From JAQVEM01 sp964595565 (GTDB lineage: Bacteria; Actinomycetota; Humimicrobiia; Humimicrobiales; Humimicrobiaceae): 24,576 nt of DNA. A program made the position numbers and the translations under genes. Numbering within the stretch: the stretch's first letter is position 1; each line of letters starts with the position of its first letter. The stretch is taken from assembly GCA_964595565.1 (NCBI GenBank), contig CAZQQX010000030.1, positions 1-24,576 on the forward strand. The letters are read 5' to 3'. A model generated the notes under the pieces. The model was not told the DNA's origin. It worked only from the letters and a program-made list of their open reading frames with translations, and did not search any database. This document shows positions 16,122-23,799 of the stretch, piece by piece.

Positions 16122-16149
16122 ATTATATATTGTTCAATATATAGAACAA
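16122..16149 (-). promoter_or_regulatory. thrS promoter with overlapping palindrome
   Basis: On the minus strand -35 TTGTTC (16149-16144), 16-base spacer, -10 TATAAT (16127-16122). The -35 is also one arm of an inverted repeat, TTGTTC-N8-GAACAA (16149-16130), which fills the spacer up to two bases before the -10. A repressor bound there would block RNA polymerase. The transcription start would be near 16115, between tRNA-Gly and thrS, so thrS can be expressed separately from the tRNA. Confidence 0.55.
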
Positions 16150-16169
16150 ATTAAATTCCCTTAAAAAAA

Positions 16170-16245
16170 TGGAGCGGAAGACGGGACTCGGACCCGCGAC
16201 CCCCACCTTGGCAAGGTGATGCTCTACCAGCTGAGCTACTTCCGC
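16170..16245 (-). tRNA. tRNA-Gly (anticodon GCC)
   Basis: A complete cloverleaf of 76 bases including an encoded CCA end. The acceptor stem is GCGGAAG/CTTCCGC, the D arm TAGCTCAGCTGGTAGAGCA, the anticodon loop TTGCCAA with GCC at its centre, and the T arm has GGTCCGAGTCC. T7 follows directly after the CCA. It lies upstream of thrS on the same strand and has its own tandem promoters. Confidence 0.97.
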
Positions 16246-16268
16246 TTAACATTATTCCAGATTTAAGT

Positions 16269-16296
16269 ATTATATTACCATTTTTTTGCAAAACAA
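16269..16296 (-). promoter_or_regulatory. Proximal promoter of tRNA-Gly
   Basis: On the minus strand -35 TTGTTT (16296-16291), 16-base spacer, -10 TATAAT (16274-16269). Transcription would begin about 17 bases before the mature tRNA 5' end. It lies just downstream of a second promoter-like pair. Confidence 0.5.
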
Positions 16297-16325
16297 ATAA
16301 TAGCCAGCCGTAAAATAAAAGTCAA
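16297..16325 (-). promoter_or_regulatory. Distal promoter of tRNA-Gly
   Basis: On the minus strand -35 TTGACT (16325-16320), exactly 17 bases, -10 TATTAT (16302-16297). The spacer contains a GC-rich patch (ACGGCTGGC). Tandem promoters are common for stable RNA genes. A third, extended -10-like TGGTATAAT lies further upstream near 16338-16346. Confidence 0.55.
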
Positions 16326-16535
16326 TAAAGTAATTATATTATACCAGAGATTATCAAAATGCCTTAAATTAACAACAACAATTTATTCTTTAAACCATAA
16401 AACTTCTGTATTCTTAATATCCTCCCCATACCGGAGGAAACTCTTTTTTTATTAATCATTATCTTATATAATTACAGTTAATTTTTTTCAATCTCATTTA
16501 TAATAAAATATAAAAAAACCTATAAGAGACTTCAA

Positions 16536-16901
16536 ATGAATAAAATTTTTGAATTTGATGAAGAGTCACAGAATAAAGGGTACTTCCCGTTTATGGGACC
16601 GGATGAGAAAACTGTTTTTACCGCACGTGGCAACCTTGAAAATATAATTGACGGTTATCTTGTCCTGACCAGTAAAAAAATATTCTTTTACTTTTACTCC
16701 AATATAAACCGGGATAAAAAATTTATAGCCACTTATCCCTATATTCTTTTCGTACATATAAAGAAAGGGCTCTTCCACTCAACTTTAACCATAGATAGTA
16801 AAAAAGAAAGCATCAAAATATACAAACTAAGAAATAGAGATGCACTGGAATTCTATAAAATCTTAAGCAATATAATCAAAAATAATAAAAAAGATTCCTG
16901 A
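16536..16901 (+). CDS. Small PH/GRAM-like protein of unknown function
   Basis: A 121-residue protein with no signal peptide or membrane segment. The pattern from about 20 to 115 resembles bacterial PH-like or GRAM domains: a glycine after the first strand, then DGYLVLTSKKIFFYF, a YPYILFVHIKKGLFHSTLTI strand pair, and a closing helix RDALEFYKILSNII. Such domains usually bind lipids or proteins, but the assignment rests on pattern only. It stands alone on the plus strand, between the tRNA and the convergent 3D-domain gene. The ribosome binding site is weak (AAGAG). The amino acid composition is normal for this AT-rich genome, and the opposite-strand frame is shorter, so I take it as real. Confidence 0.6.
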   Translation: MNKIFEFDEESQNKGYFPFMGPDEKTVFTARGNLENIIDGYLVLTSKKIFFYFYSNINRDKKFIATYPYILFVHIKKGLFHSTLTIDSKKESIKIYKLRNRDALEFYKILSNIIKNNKKDS

Positions 16902-16969
16902 TTACCGGGTAACACTCCCATCCCCATAAAAAATCTAATGCCCATATCCATATACAGATAAACTTTATT

Positions 16970-17506
16970 TTAGAAGCTTCTCCCATAAAGCGGCACATCC
17001 CCATATAAATCACTGAGTTCCAGGCTGACACTGCTGTTTATTATTCTGATCCACACACCTTTTCTACCAAAATCTTCTGCCTCTTCTTTTGAATTAAAAT
17101 AAATATCTACTCTGTTACCCTTAATCTTTCCCCCGGTATCTTCCGCTATAAAAACTCCCATGTCTTTTATTTCTACCTTCGTGCCCAGGGGGATTATGTC
17201 AGGGTCTACCGCAATAATTCCTTTTCTTACTTCCTCTCCGGTTGCAGTTCTATCACTGGTGCCCTGCTCGGGATCATTGGCGCTATATCCCGAGGCAACA
17301 AAATAAAACCAGTCGACCTCCTTTTTAACTTCCTTCACTTCTCTTACTATTATTTTTTCTTCCTCAGAAAGTTCGGCACCCTCTAAAAAAGGCAGGTTAA
17401 AACCTAATTTATTATTTTCAGAAAATAAAATTAGCACTACCACAGATAATATAAACACCACCATAGCCCAGAATAAAATATTAATAGCTATATTATATCT
17501 TTTCAT
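16970..17506 (-). CDS. Membrane-anchored 3D-domain protein (probable cell-wall hydrolase)
   Basis: A 178-residue protein with an N-terminal TM helix (about 8-29), a charged coiled linker (about 45-64), and a C-terminal 3D domain (about 66-157), named for three conserved aspartates. They are visible as Asp101 in AVDPDIIPLG, Asp123 in IAEDTGG and Asp134 in NRVDIYF. ASGYSANDPEQG with RTATG is also typical. Related domains occur in MltA-type lytic transglycosylases, YabE, YuiC and resuscitation factors, so peptidoglycan cleavage outside the membrane is likely. AAGAGG lies 7 bases before the ATG. It is transcribed away from the SOS polymerase operon from its own promoter. Confidence 0.85.
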   Translation of the reverse strand: MKRYNIAINILFWAMVVFILSVVVLILFSENNKLGFNLPFLEGAELSEEEKIIVREVKEVKKEVDWFYFVASGYSANDPEQGTSDRTATGEEVRKGIIAVDPDIIPLGTKVEIKDMGVFIAEDTGGKIKGNRVDIYFNSKEEAEDFGRKGVWIRIINSSVSLELSDLYGDVPLYGRSF

Positions 17507-17590
17507 ATCCTTACCTCTTTTACATCACACTTAAAAAAATAATAATAATTTAATTAAAACATCTCTTAATAACCCTATACAAAGCTCTTT

Positions 17591-17618
17591 ATTATATACG
17601 AATACTTTAGAAAATCAA
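17591..17618 (-). promoter_or_regulatory. Promoter of the 3D-domain gene
   Basis: On the minus strand -35 TTGATT (17618-17613), 16-base spacer, -10 TATAAT (17596-17591). Transcription would start near 17584, leaving a leader of about 78 bases. It lies about 40 bases from the divergent SOS promoter. Confidence 0.6.
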
Positions 17619-17653
17619 CCCCGGAATTATTATAAAAAATTTATTAAGCTCTC

Positions 17654-17682
17654 TTGACCGAACATATGTTTGGTAGTAATAT
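17654..17682 (+). promoter_or_regulatory. Promoter of the dnaE-dinB operon
   Basis: -35 TTGACC (17654-17659), 17-base spacer, -10 TAATAT (17677-17682). The spacer contains a LexA box that starts at the last base of the -35. A bound repressor would exclude RNA polymerase, the classic layout of an SOS gene. Confidence 0.7.
17659..17672. promoter_or_regulatory. LexA (SOS) box of Gram-positive type
   Basis: CGAACATATGTTTG fits the Bacillus/Mycobacterium-type LexA consensus CGAAC-R-N-R-Y-GTTY. The palindrome can be extended by one base on each side (CC...GG), with one mismatched pair. It lies between the -35 and -10 of the polymerase operon. I saw no second box in the window. The match was found by eye, and chance occurrence at exactly this place is unlikely. 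Confidence 0.8.
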
Positions 17683-17733
17683 AAAACCAGTGAGTTTTAT
17701 TTGCAATAAATTTTACCAATCTGGCAGGTGGCA

Positions 17734-20700
17734 ATGACTTTTTTTTCTCACCTTAACGTACATAGTGAGTTCAGTCTGTTGGAATCAACAGTAAAAATAA
17801 AAGATTTAATCAGCACCGTCACCAGAAAAGGTATGGATGCAGTAGCTCTCACTGATAAATATGTAATGAGCAGAGCCATTGAGTTTTATAAAGAAGCAAT
17901 CAGTAACAACCTGAAACCATTGGTTGGCTGCGAAGTATGTGTCAGTGGCATATATGCCCTTTCCCACCTGATTATCCTGATAAGGAATAAAGGTGGATAT
18001 GAAAACCTGTGCCAGTTAGTAAGCAAATCTCACCTGGAAAGAAAGGGCCCTTTACCGGTGGTTGGACTATCCGACCTTCGGAAGATGAATGAAGGATTAA
18101 TAGGAATTAATTGCTTTAAGACAGGTGAAATTTCCATACTATTGAAAGCAGGAAGACAGGATGAGGCATTGCGATCTGCATCACTCTACGGAGAAATATT
18201 CAGGGATAACTTCTTTCTTGAAATCCAGAGACATCCAGGAGAGAGTCCCCCTGAGTCATATTTTTTAATAAAAATGGTAAATTTTGCCACAAAATATAAT
18301 TTACCTCTGGTCGCAACTAATAATGTTCATTATTTAAACAAACAGGATTATAAAACATACACCTACCTCTTTAAAATAAAAACCATGGGAACAAAAAGTT
18401 ACATACATGCAGGGCCGGTTGATAGCGATGAGTACTACCTTAAATCCCCGGCAGAGATGTCGGCCATGTTTCACGATATACCCGGAGCGATTTCTAACAC
18501 CAGACTTATAACAGACAGATGCAACCTGAAAATTCCTCTGAGCAGCACAAAACTTTCATACCGCAGAAACACTAATAGAAACAGAGAAGAAGAAAAGCAG
18601 CTTACAAAATTATGCCTTACCGGGTTAAAATGGCGGTATAAAAAAAATTTTTCCCGGGAAGCTTACGAAAGACTTAAAATGGAGCTCGGGGTAGTAACAC
18701 AGATGAGGCTCTGCGGATACTTTCTCATAGCGGCCGGAATAGTCAGATTCGCCCGTAAAAACAATATTCCCATCTGTGGCAAGGGTTCCTCTGCAGGAAG
18801 CATAATATCCTATGTGCTTGGCATTTCTGACATTGACCCGATAAAAAACAATCTCTATTTTGAGAGGTTCCTTAACATAAAAAGAGAAGAAATTCCTGAT
18901 ATAGACATTGACATCTCCAGCAAAAGAAGAAATGAAATAATAAAATATCTGGCTTCTCTGTATAGTAAAACCGGCATCTCCAGAACATGCACCTTTTCTA
19001 CTTTAAAACCGGTAGCCGCAGTAAGAGAAGCCAGGAGAATCATGGGATACGGTAAAGAAAATATAACCGGGGCAACAGAGTTCCGGCTTCATCCTGACCT
19101 GTATCCGTATAGACCATATGCTAAAAATCTTACCGGTACCTCGCATTATCAGGATATAAAAAATAACTGTGATGAAAAAATGGTTCGTATTTCCAGAAAA
19201 ATTGAAGGCTACCCGAGACATATCTCTGTACATCCTTCTGCATTTATAGTATCCAACGGCAGTCTGGAGAAAAAGATACCCCTTACCCTGTCAAAGACCG
19301 GGGAAATAGTAAGCCAGTACGATGTTAATAGCATAAAAAAACTGGGGCTTTTTAAGATAGACCTTATAAGTTCTCTGACCCTGAGTTTAATAGATGACGT
19401 GGCAGGGATATTAAAAAATAAAAGAAATATAAATTTCAATATTCATAAAATTAAATATGATGACCCGGAAACACTTAATCTAATAAAAGATGGTAAAACA
19501 CTCGGAGTTTTTCAACTGGAGAGTTCCGGTATCAGAAAACTGGCAGGCAAAATAAAAGTGTCCTCTGCGGGTGACTTAACCCATCTTATCTCTCTCTACA
19601 GACCCGGGCCGGGAGCTACAGGAATGGTAAAGAATTTTATTGAGAGAAAATCAGGAAGAGAAAAAATTACATACCTCCATCATGAACTTAAACCAATCCT
19701 GACTGAAACTTACGGTATAATACTGTATCAGGAACAGGTCATGAAAATAGCAGTAAAAATAGCAGGATATTCACTGAGTGAGGCAGATAATTTAAGAAAA
19801 GTCATGACCGGTTCCTCCGGAGAAAAGATGGCGGGTCATAAAGGAAAATTTATAAAAGGAGCAATAAGTAAAGGATATCCCGCAGACATAGCAGAGAAAA
19901 TTTTTAGGCTAATATCCGGATTTTCAAACTACAGCTTCGTAAAAGCCCATGCTTCCGCCTATGCAGGATTATGTTATAAAACATGCTATATAAAAGCACA
20001 CTATCCCGCAGAACTTTTATCAGTGATACTGACCAATGACTCGGGGTATTACGCCAGAGCCCGGTATATTGAAGAAGCCAGACGGCTCGGTATAAAAATC
20101 AAACTTCCCCATATAAATAAGAGTAATTTCGGATTCTCTGTTGAAGATTGGGGCAAATCCATAAGAATACCCCTTCTCACAGTAAAAGAGCTCGGACAGG
20201 TAAGTGTGGAATTCATATTAAATGAAAAAATCAGGAATGGAAACTTTAAGAACTTTACCGACTTTTATTATAGAACTTCAGGAATCTCTAAAATAACAAA
20301 AAAAGCGATTGGGAATCTTATAAAAGCAGGGGCATTTGATTTCACTGGAATTAAAAGAAAGCAGTTGCTTCTGTATTATCATTATCTAAGAAATTCAAAA
20401 ACCACTAAAAACAACAGTGAAGCCGGCAGAATTTTTTTCTCACATCAGCTAACCTGCCCTGAAGATTTTAATTTAGAGGAAAAGCTTATTATAGAAGAAA
20501 GTATCCTGGGATTTTGTGCCAGCCGCTCCCCCCTTTATTATTTCAGGGACGAGCTGTCGGGGTATTCTATTATAAAAAGCGGAAATTTTCCACATTTCCT
20601 GCAGTTTGAAAAAGTTATATTCACGGCAGGAATTACTATCAATAAAAAAATTAAAAAAGCAAGGGACAACAGAGAAACGCTCATGTGTACAATGGAAGAT

Positions 20701-20934
20701 GAAGATGGTATGTACACAGCGGTATTTTTCTCCGATGTCCTTAAAAAAAATTTAAAAGTAATAATGAACAGTTCTGCTTTAATAATTGAAGGCAGATTAT
20801 CTTCCGGTGAAGGAGATACATACGTAATTGGCAAAAAAGCCGTCAGTCTTACAGATTTAAAAAAAGCTAAAATCAGGACACGAAAAGATATTATAAAAAA
20901 TAATTTGATAATAAAACAAAATCATTATGGATAA
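17734..20934 (+). CDS. C-family DNA polymerase III alpha subunit, DnaE2/ImuC-like
   Basis: A DNA polymerase of 1066 aa, similar to error-prone DnaE2 (ImuC) proteins and shorter than most replicative DnaE. It has a PHP domain (1 to about 250), palm/fingers (about 270-780), helix-hairpin-helix region, and a C-terminal OB fold (about 945-1035). The catalytic aspartates are intact: PDIDID (388-393) and KID (Asp543). Other conserved blocks are present (LYRPGPG, ILYQEQVMKIA, KAHASAYAGLCY). The PHP metal site is degraded: the first motif is HLNVH instead of HLHVH, and the second is LTDKY instead of LTDHG. The ATG at 17734 is chosen by family alignment; GTG at 17728 is an alternative. It overlaps dinB by 8 bases and is under a LexA box. 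It could still be the only DnaE of the genome, though context argues against this. Confidence 0.9.
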   Translation: MTFFSHLNVHSEFSLLESTVKIKDLISTVTRKGMDAVALTDKYVMSRAIEFYKEAISNNLKPLVGCEVCVSGIYALSHLIILIRNKGGYENLCQLVSKSHLERKGPLPVVGLSDLRKMNEGLIGINCFKTGEISILLKAGRQDEALRSASLYGEIFRDNFFLEIQRHPGESPPESYFLIKMVNFATKYNLPLVATNNVHYLNKQDYKTYTYLFKIKTMGTKSYIHAGPVDSDEYYLKSPAEMSAMFHDIPGAISNTRLITDRCNLKIPLSSTKLSYRRNTNRNREEEKQLTKLCLTGLKWRYKKNFSREAYERLKMELGVVTQMRLCGYFLIAAGIVRFARKNNIPICGKGSSAGSIISYVLGISDIDPIKNNLYFERFLNIKREEIPDIDIDISSKRRNEIIKYLASLYSKTGISRTCTFSTLKPVAAVREARRIMGYGKENITGATEFRLHPDLYPYRPYAKNLTGTSHYQDIKNNCDEKMVRISRKIEGYPRHISVHPSAFIVSNGSLEKKIPLTLSKTGEIVSQYDVNSIKKLGLFKIDLISSLTLSLIDDVAGILKNKRNINFNIHKIKYDDPETLNLIKDGKTLGVFQLESSGIRKLAGKIKVSSAGDLTHLISLYRPGPGATGMVKNFIERKSGREKITYLHHELKPILTETYGIILYQEQVMKIAVKIAGYSLSEADNLRKVMTGSSGEKMAGHKGKFIKGAISKGYPADIAEKIFRLISGFSNYSFVKAHASAYAGLCYKTCYIKAHYPAELLSVILTNDSGYYARARYIEEARRLGIKIKLPHINKSNFGFSVEDWGKSIRIPLLTVKELGQVSVEFILNEKIRNGNFKNFTDFYYRTSGISKITKKAIGNLIKAGAFDFTGIKRKQLLLYYHYLRNSKTTKNNSEAGRIFFSHQLTCPEDFNLEEKLIIEESILGFCASRSPLYYFRDELSGYSIIKSGNFPHFLQFEKVIFTAGITINKKIKKARDNRETLMCTMEDEDGMYTAVFFSDVLKKNLKVIMNSSALIIEGRLSSGEGDTYVIGKKAVSLTDLKKAKIRTRKDIIKNNLIIKQNHYG

Positions 20935-22105
20935 TCTAACAAAAATAATACATATAGATATGGACGCTTTCTTTGCCCAGATAGAACAGAGAGATAATCC
21001 TGAATACAAAAATAAGCCTCTGGTGGTGGGAGGGCCATTAAACAGAGGGGTAGTTTCAACTGCTTCTTATGAAGCAAGAAAATATGGGCTGCATTCCGGG
21101 ATGCCTTTGAGCCGGGCGAAAAAACTATGCCCCGGTGGAATCTATGTCCCTGTCGACATGGAAAAATACCTGAAGGAATCCACGAAAATAAAAAAGATAT
21201 TTCTTCAATTCACCCCACGGGTGGAATTTATAGGCTGCGATGAAGCGTTTCTTGATGTAAATGGCTGCAAAAAACTCTTCGGGGATGAAATAGAAATAGC
21301 CAAAAAAATAAAGGGCAGGATATATGAACAGACAAACCTGACCTCCTCTGCCGGTATAGGGACTAATAAATTTTTAGCCAAACTGGCTTCGGGTATAGGA
21401 AAACCAGGTGGCCTTACTGTTCTTGACAACACCAGAGAAGTTATGGATAAAATTAAGCTTCTTCCGGTGTCTTACCTGTGGGGTGTGGGGAGAGTTACTG
21501 AAAAAGAACTTAAATCAATGGGAATTGAAACTATAGGGGACCTTGCCAGGGCTCCCCTGGTAATAATCAAAAACAGGTTTGGTGAACCCGGTGAAATTAT
21601 ACACAGAATGGCAAACGGAGTAGACAATAGAATAGTTATACCAGACCGGGAACCCAAATCAATAGGAAGAGAAATAACTTTCAGCAAAGATGTCGGGGAT
21701 TACGAAACACTTGAGATGACACTTTTTGTCCTCTCGCAAAAAATATCAAGAAACATGCGCCAGAAAAAGTATATGGGAAAGGTTGTCACTCTTAAAATAA
21801 GATTTTCCGACTTTAAAACGATCACCATGAGGACAACTTTGAAAGACTATACCTCTGCTATATTTGACATCCACCGGTCTTCCGTTGCTATACTTAAAAA
21901 TTTAAGCTTTAAGGAAAAGAAAATCAGGTTAATAGGAGTTTATGTAAGTAATCTCAAGCCGTATTCAATGCTGCTAAATTTATTTTCTACAGACGGCTCC
22001 GGGAGTGGGAACCTGTCCCGTGCTGTTGATAAAATAACAGATAAATTTGGCGACAGTAAGTTAACTATAGCACAGATGGCCGGCAAAAATATTTTAAAGA
22101 GTTAA
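20927..22105 (+). CDS. dinB: Y-family DNA polymerase IV
   Basis: A translesion DNA polymerase of 392 aa with all catalytic acids: Asp11 and Asp13 in HIDMDAFF, Asp105 and Glu106 in GCDEAFLDV. Phe16 is the steric gate against ribonucleotides. The palm, fingers, helix-hairpin-helix (LWGVGRVTEKELKSMGI) and little-finger domains are complete. A C-terminal MLLNLF (348-353) resembles the beta-clamp-binding motif. The motif before the second acid pair is G-C-D-E rather than the common S-I-D-E. The ATG lies inside the end of the polymerase gene upstream (shared ATGGATAA), so translation is coupled and both are driven by the SOS promoter. ImuB proteins have lost these acids, so this is an active DinB, not ImuB. 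Confidence 0.95.
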   Translation: MDNLTKIIHIDMDAFFAQIEQRDNPEYKNKPLVVGGPLNRGVVSTASYEARKYGLHSGMPLSRAKKLCPGGIYVPVDMEKYLKESTKIKKIFLQFTPRVEFIGCDEAFLDVNGCKKLFGDEIEIAKKIKGRIYEQTNLTSSAGIGTNKFLAKLASGIGKPGGLTVLDNTREVMDKIKLLPVSYLWGVGRVTEKELKSMGIETIGDLARAPLVIIKNRFGEPGEIIHRMANGVDNRIVIPDREPKSIGREITFSKDVGDYETLEMTLFVLSQKISRNMRQKKYMGKVVTLKIRFSDFKTITMRTTLKDYTSAIFDIHRSSVAILKNLSFKEKKIRLIGVYVSNLKPYSMLLNLFSTDGSGSGNLSRAVDKITDKFGDSKLTIAQMAGKNILKS

Positions 22106-22259
22106 TCTTTACCTTAATATTTCTGGCTGATTTATAATCTTCGATTATTTAAAACCCTGAATATTAACTTTAAATTTTAATTAAACGCTTTTTGTTTTGA
22201 ATTATTCTCTTGAAGTATTTTAACTATCTCTTTTAATAAAATTCCGTCCATCGGAGCTG

Positions 22260-23774
22260 TCATTCTTCTTTTAACATTTTTACAAATTTATCGACCAGTT
22301 CCGGGTCAAATTGAGTACCCCTGGATTTTTTCAATTCTTCAATAGCTTCTTCCTTACTTAATGTCCTTTTATAAAACCTGCCACTCCTCATTACATCATA
22401 AGCATCTGCAATGGCTGTAATTCTTGAAAGTAAAGGAATATCTTCTCCCTTTAGTCCCTGTGGATAGCCTTTTCCATCCCACCTTTCGTGATGGGTAAGA
22501 ATGTATTCTGCAATGCTGGAAAATTTTTTTGATGATAGTGCAATATTGTAACCAATCTCAGGATAACTCCTTAAAACCTGCCAGTCCCTGTCGCTCAGTT
22601 TATCTTTCTTGGTTGCAATATCATCCGGTATAGCTATCTTACCCAGGTCGTGAAGATCAGCAAGGATCGATAACTCATCTATTTTACTCTTTGGTAATCC
22701 CATAATTTTCCCCATTTTTAGAACCATCTTTCTAACCCTTTTCCCGTGCTCCCGCGTTTCAAAACTTGTCTGAAGCAGTGAATCAATAAGTGATGAAATG
22801 ACCGAATCAGGTAAACTTTTAAACTCAAACAATTTATTTTTATACATTTCATCTTTAGCTTCTTTTATGATATCCTTTATGTCACGTTCTGGTTTTTCTT
22901 TCGCAGAAGTGCCAATTGCAAAATCAAATTTCGCTCTGACTTCCTTTGTCTCAAGACATTTTTGCTTAATCCTGTCCACTATTTTTCTCGCCTGCTCTTC
23001 GGCGGTTTTAGGCAGGAGTATTGAGAATTCATCCTCTCCCCAGCGGGATATTATGTCTTCTTTTCTGCAACATTCTTTTAAAGTTAGTGCTATGGTTTTT
23101 AGTACTTTATCCCCTTCATCATTGCCATAAGTATCATTTATTATCTTTAAACCATTCACATCGCCAATAATAAAACTTACAGGTATCTGCCTGTCAGCAT
23201 CAAGCCTTTTTATTTCTTCTTCAAAGTAAGCCCTGTTGTAAAGACCCGTTAGATCATCGTGAAACCTTAAATAACTTAATTTTTTCTCGGCCTTTTTCCT
23301 TCTGCTTATATCAGTTATTAATATCTGAATTGATTTAACTCTATCATTTTTTTTTATTAGACCATAATGAACCTCTCCAAAAAAATCATTCCCATCTTTA
23401 TCCTTACCCGAAATCTCAAAGGGCACGCCTTCTCTCCCACTGAGGGCAAAAGCAAATATTTTAAGGTAATGTGGAATATCTTCTGTGTTTAAAAATTTAT
23501 TTTTACTAAAGTGGCTTCCAACTATATCATCTTCAGTTTGACCGAGAAAATTTAACACTTTATTATTGCAGGATGTTATTATTCCTTTTTCATTAATAGT
23601 GAGAACGCCAAAAGGTGCAGAATTTATCAAAGTTTCGTATCGTATTCTGCTTTCTTCCAGTGCCTCTTCCATCCCTTTTAAATCAGGCTGTGGTTGTTCA
23701 TACTCATCTATAATGCTGCGTAATTTTTCTAATTCAGACAGTAATTGTTCTTTAATTTTCCTGTTGTCTTCCAT
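22260..23774 (-). CDS. PAS-GGDEF-HD-GYP cyclic-di-GMP signalling protein
   Basis: A soluble 504-residue protein that may both make and break cyclic di-GMP. It starts with a short coiled coil (about 1-45), followed by a PAS domain (about 46-158), GGDEF domain (about 168-315) and HD-GYP phosphodiesterase domain (about 330-500). The cyclase signature reads W-GEDEF (246-250) instead of GGDEF, so the second glycine is a glutamate. The inhibitory I-site R237-x-x-D240 is intact, five residues before it. HD-GYP motifs are complete: HDLGK (375-379) and HHERWDGKGYP (428-438). Phosphodiesterase activity is therefore more certain than cyclase activity. No clear ribosome binding site precedes the ATG. The membrane-protein gene ends 25 bases upstream, so the two are likely co-transcribed. 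Confidence 0.93.
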   Translation of the reverse strand: MEDNRKIKEQLLSELEKLRSIIDEYEQPQPDLKGMEEALEESRIRYETLINSAPFGVLTINEKGIITSCNNKVLNFLGQTEDDIVGSHFSKNKFLNTEDIPHYLKIFAFALSGREGVPFEISGKDKDGNDFFGEVHYGLIKKNDRVKSIQILITDISRRKKAEKKLSYLRFHDDLTGLYNRAYFEEEIKRLDADRQIPVSFIIGDVNGLKIINDTYGNDEGDKVLKTIALTLKECCRKEDIISRWGEDEFSILLPKTAEEQARKIVDRIKQKCLETKEVRAKFDFAIGTSAKEKPERDIKDIIKEAKDEMYKNKLFEFKSLPDSVISSLIDSLLQTSFETREHGKRVRKMVLKMGKIMGLPKSKIDELSILADLHDLGKIAIPDDIATKKDKLSDRDWQVLRSYPEIGYNIALSSKKFSSIAEYILTHHERWDGKGYPQGLKGEDIPLLSRITAIADAYDVMRSGRFYKRTLSKEEAIEELKKSRGTQFDPELVDKFVKMLKEE

Positions 23775-23799
23775 CTTTAAATTAATTGATTTATTATCT

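Larger units (their letters stand above)
16246..16535. other. Intergenic region between tRNA-Gly and the PH-like gene
   Basis: About 290 bases. The left part holds the minus-strand tRNA promoters. The middle is AT-rich without visible structure. A small hairpin TCCTCC-N7-GGAGGA lies near 16430-16440, with T7 five bases after it on the plus strand; no gene is placed to use it as a terminator. A plus-strand TATAAT at 16499-16504 could be the -10 of the following gene, though no good -35 is present. No further gene is seen. Confidence 0.5.

Noticed and set aside
16423..16455. TCCTCC-N7-GGAGGA hairpin followed by T7 as a terminator
   Set aside because: The stem is only 6 bp, five bases separate it from the T run, and no plus-strand gene lies upstream.
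22134..22150. ATAATC-TTC-GATTAT hairpin after dinB as a terminator
   Set aside because: It is a short, AT-only-like stem followed by TTAAAA rather than a T run. The real end of the SOS operon is not visible.
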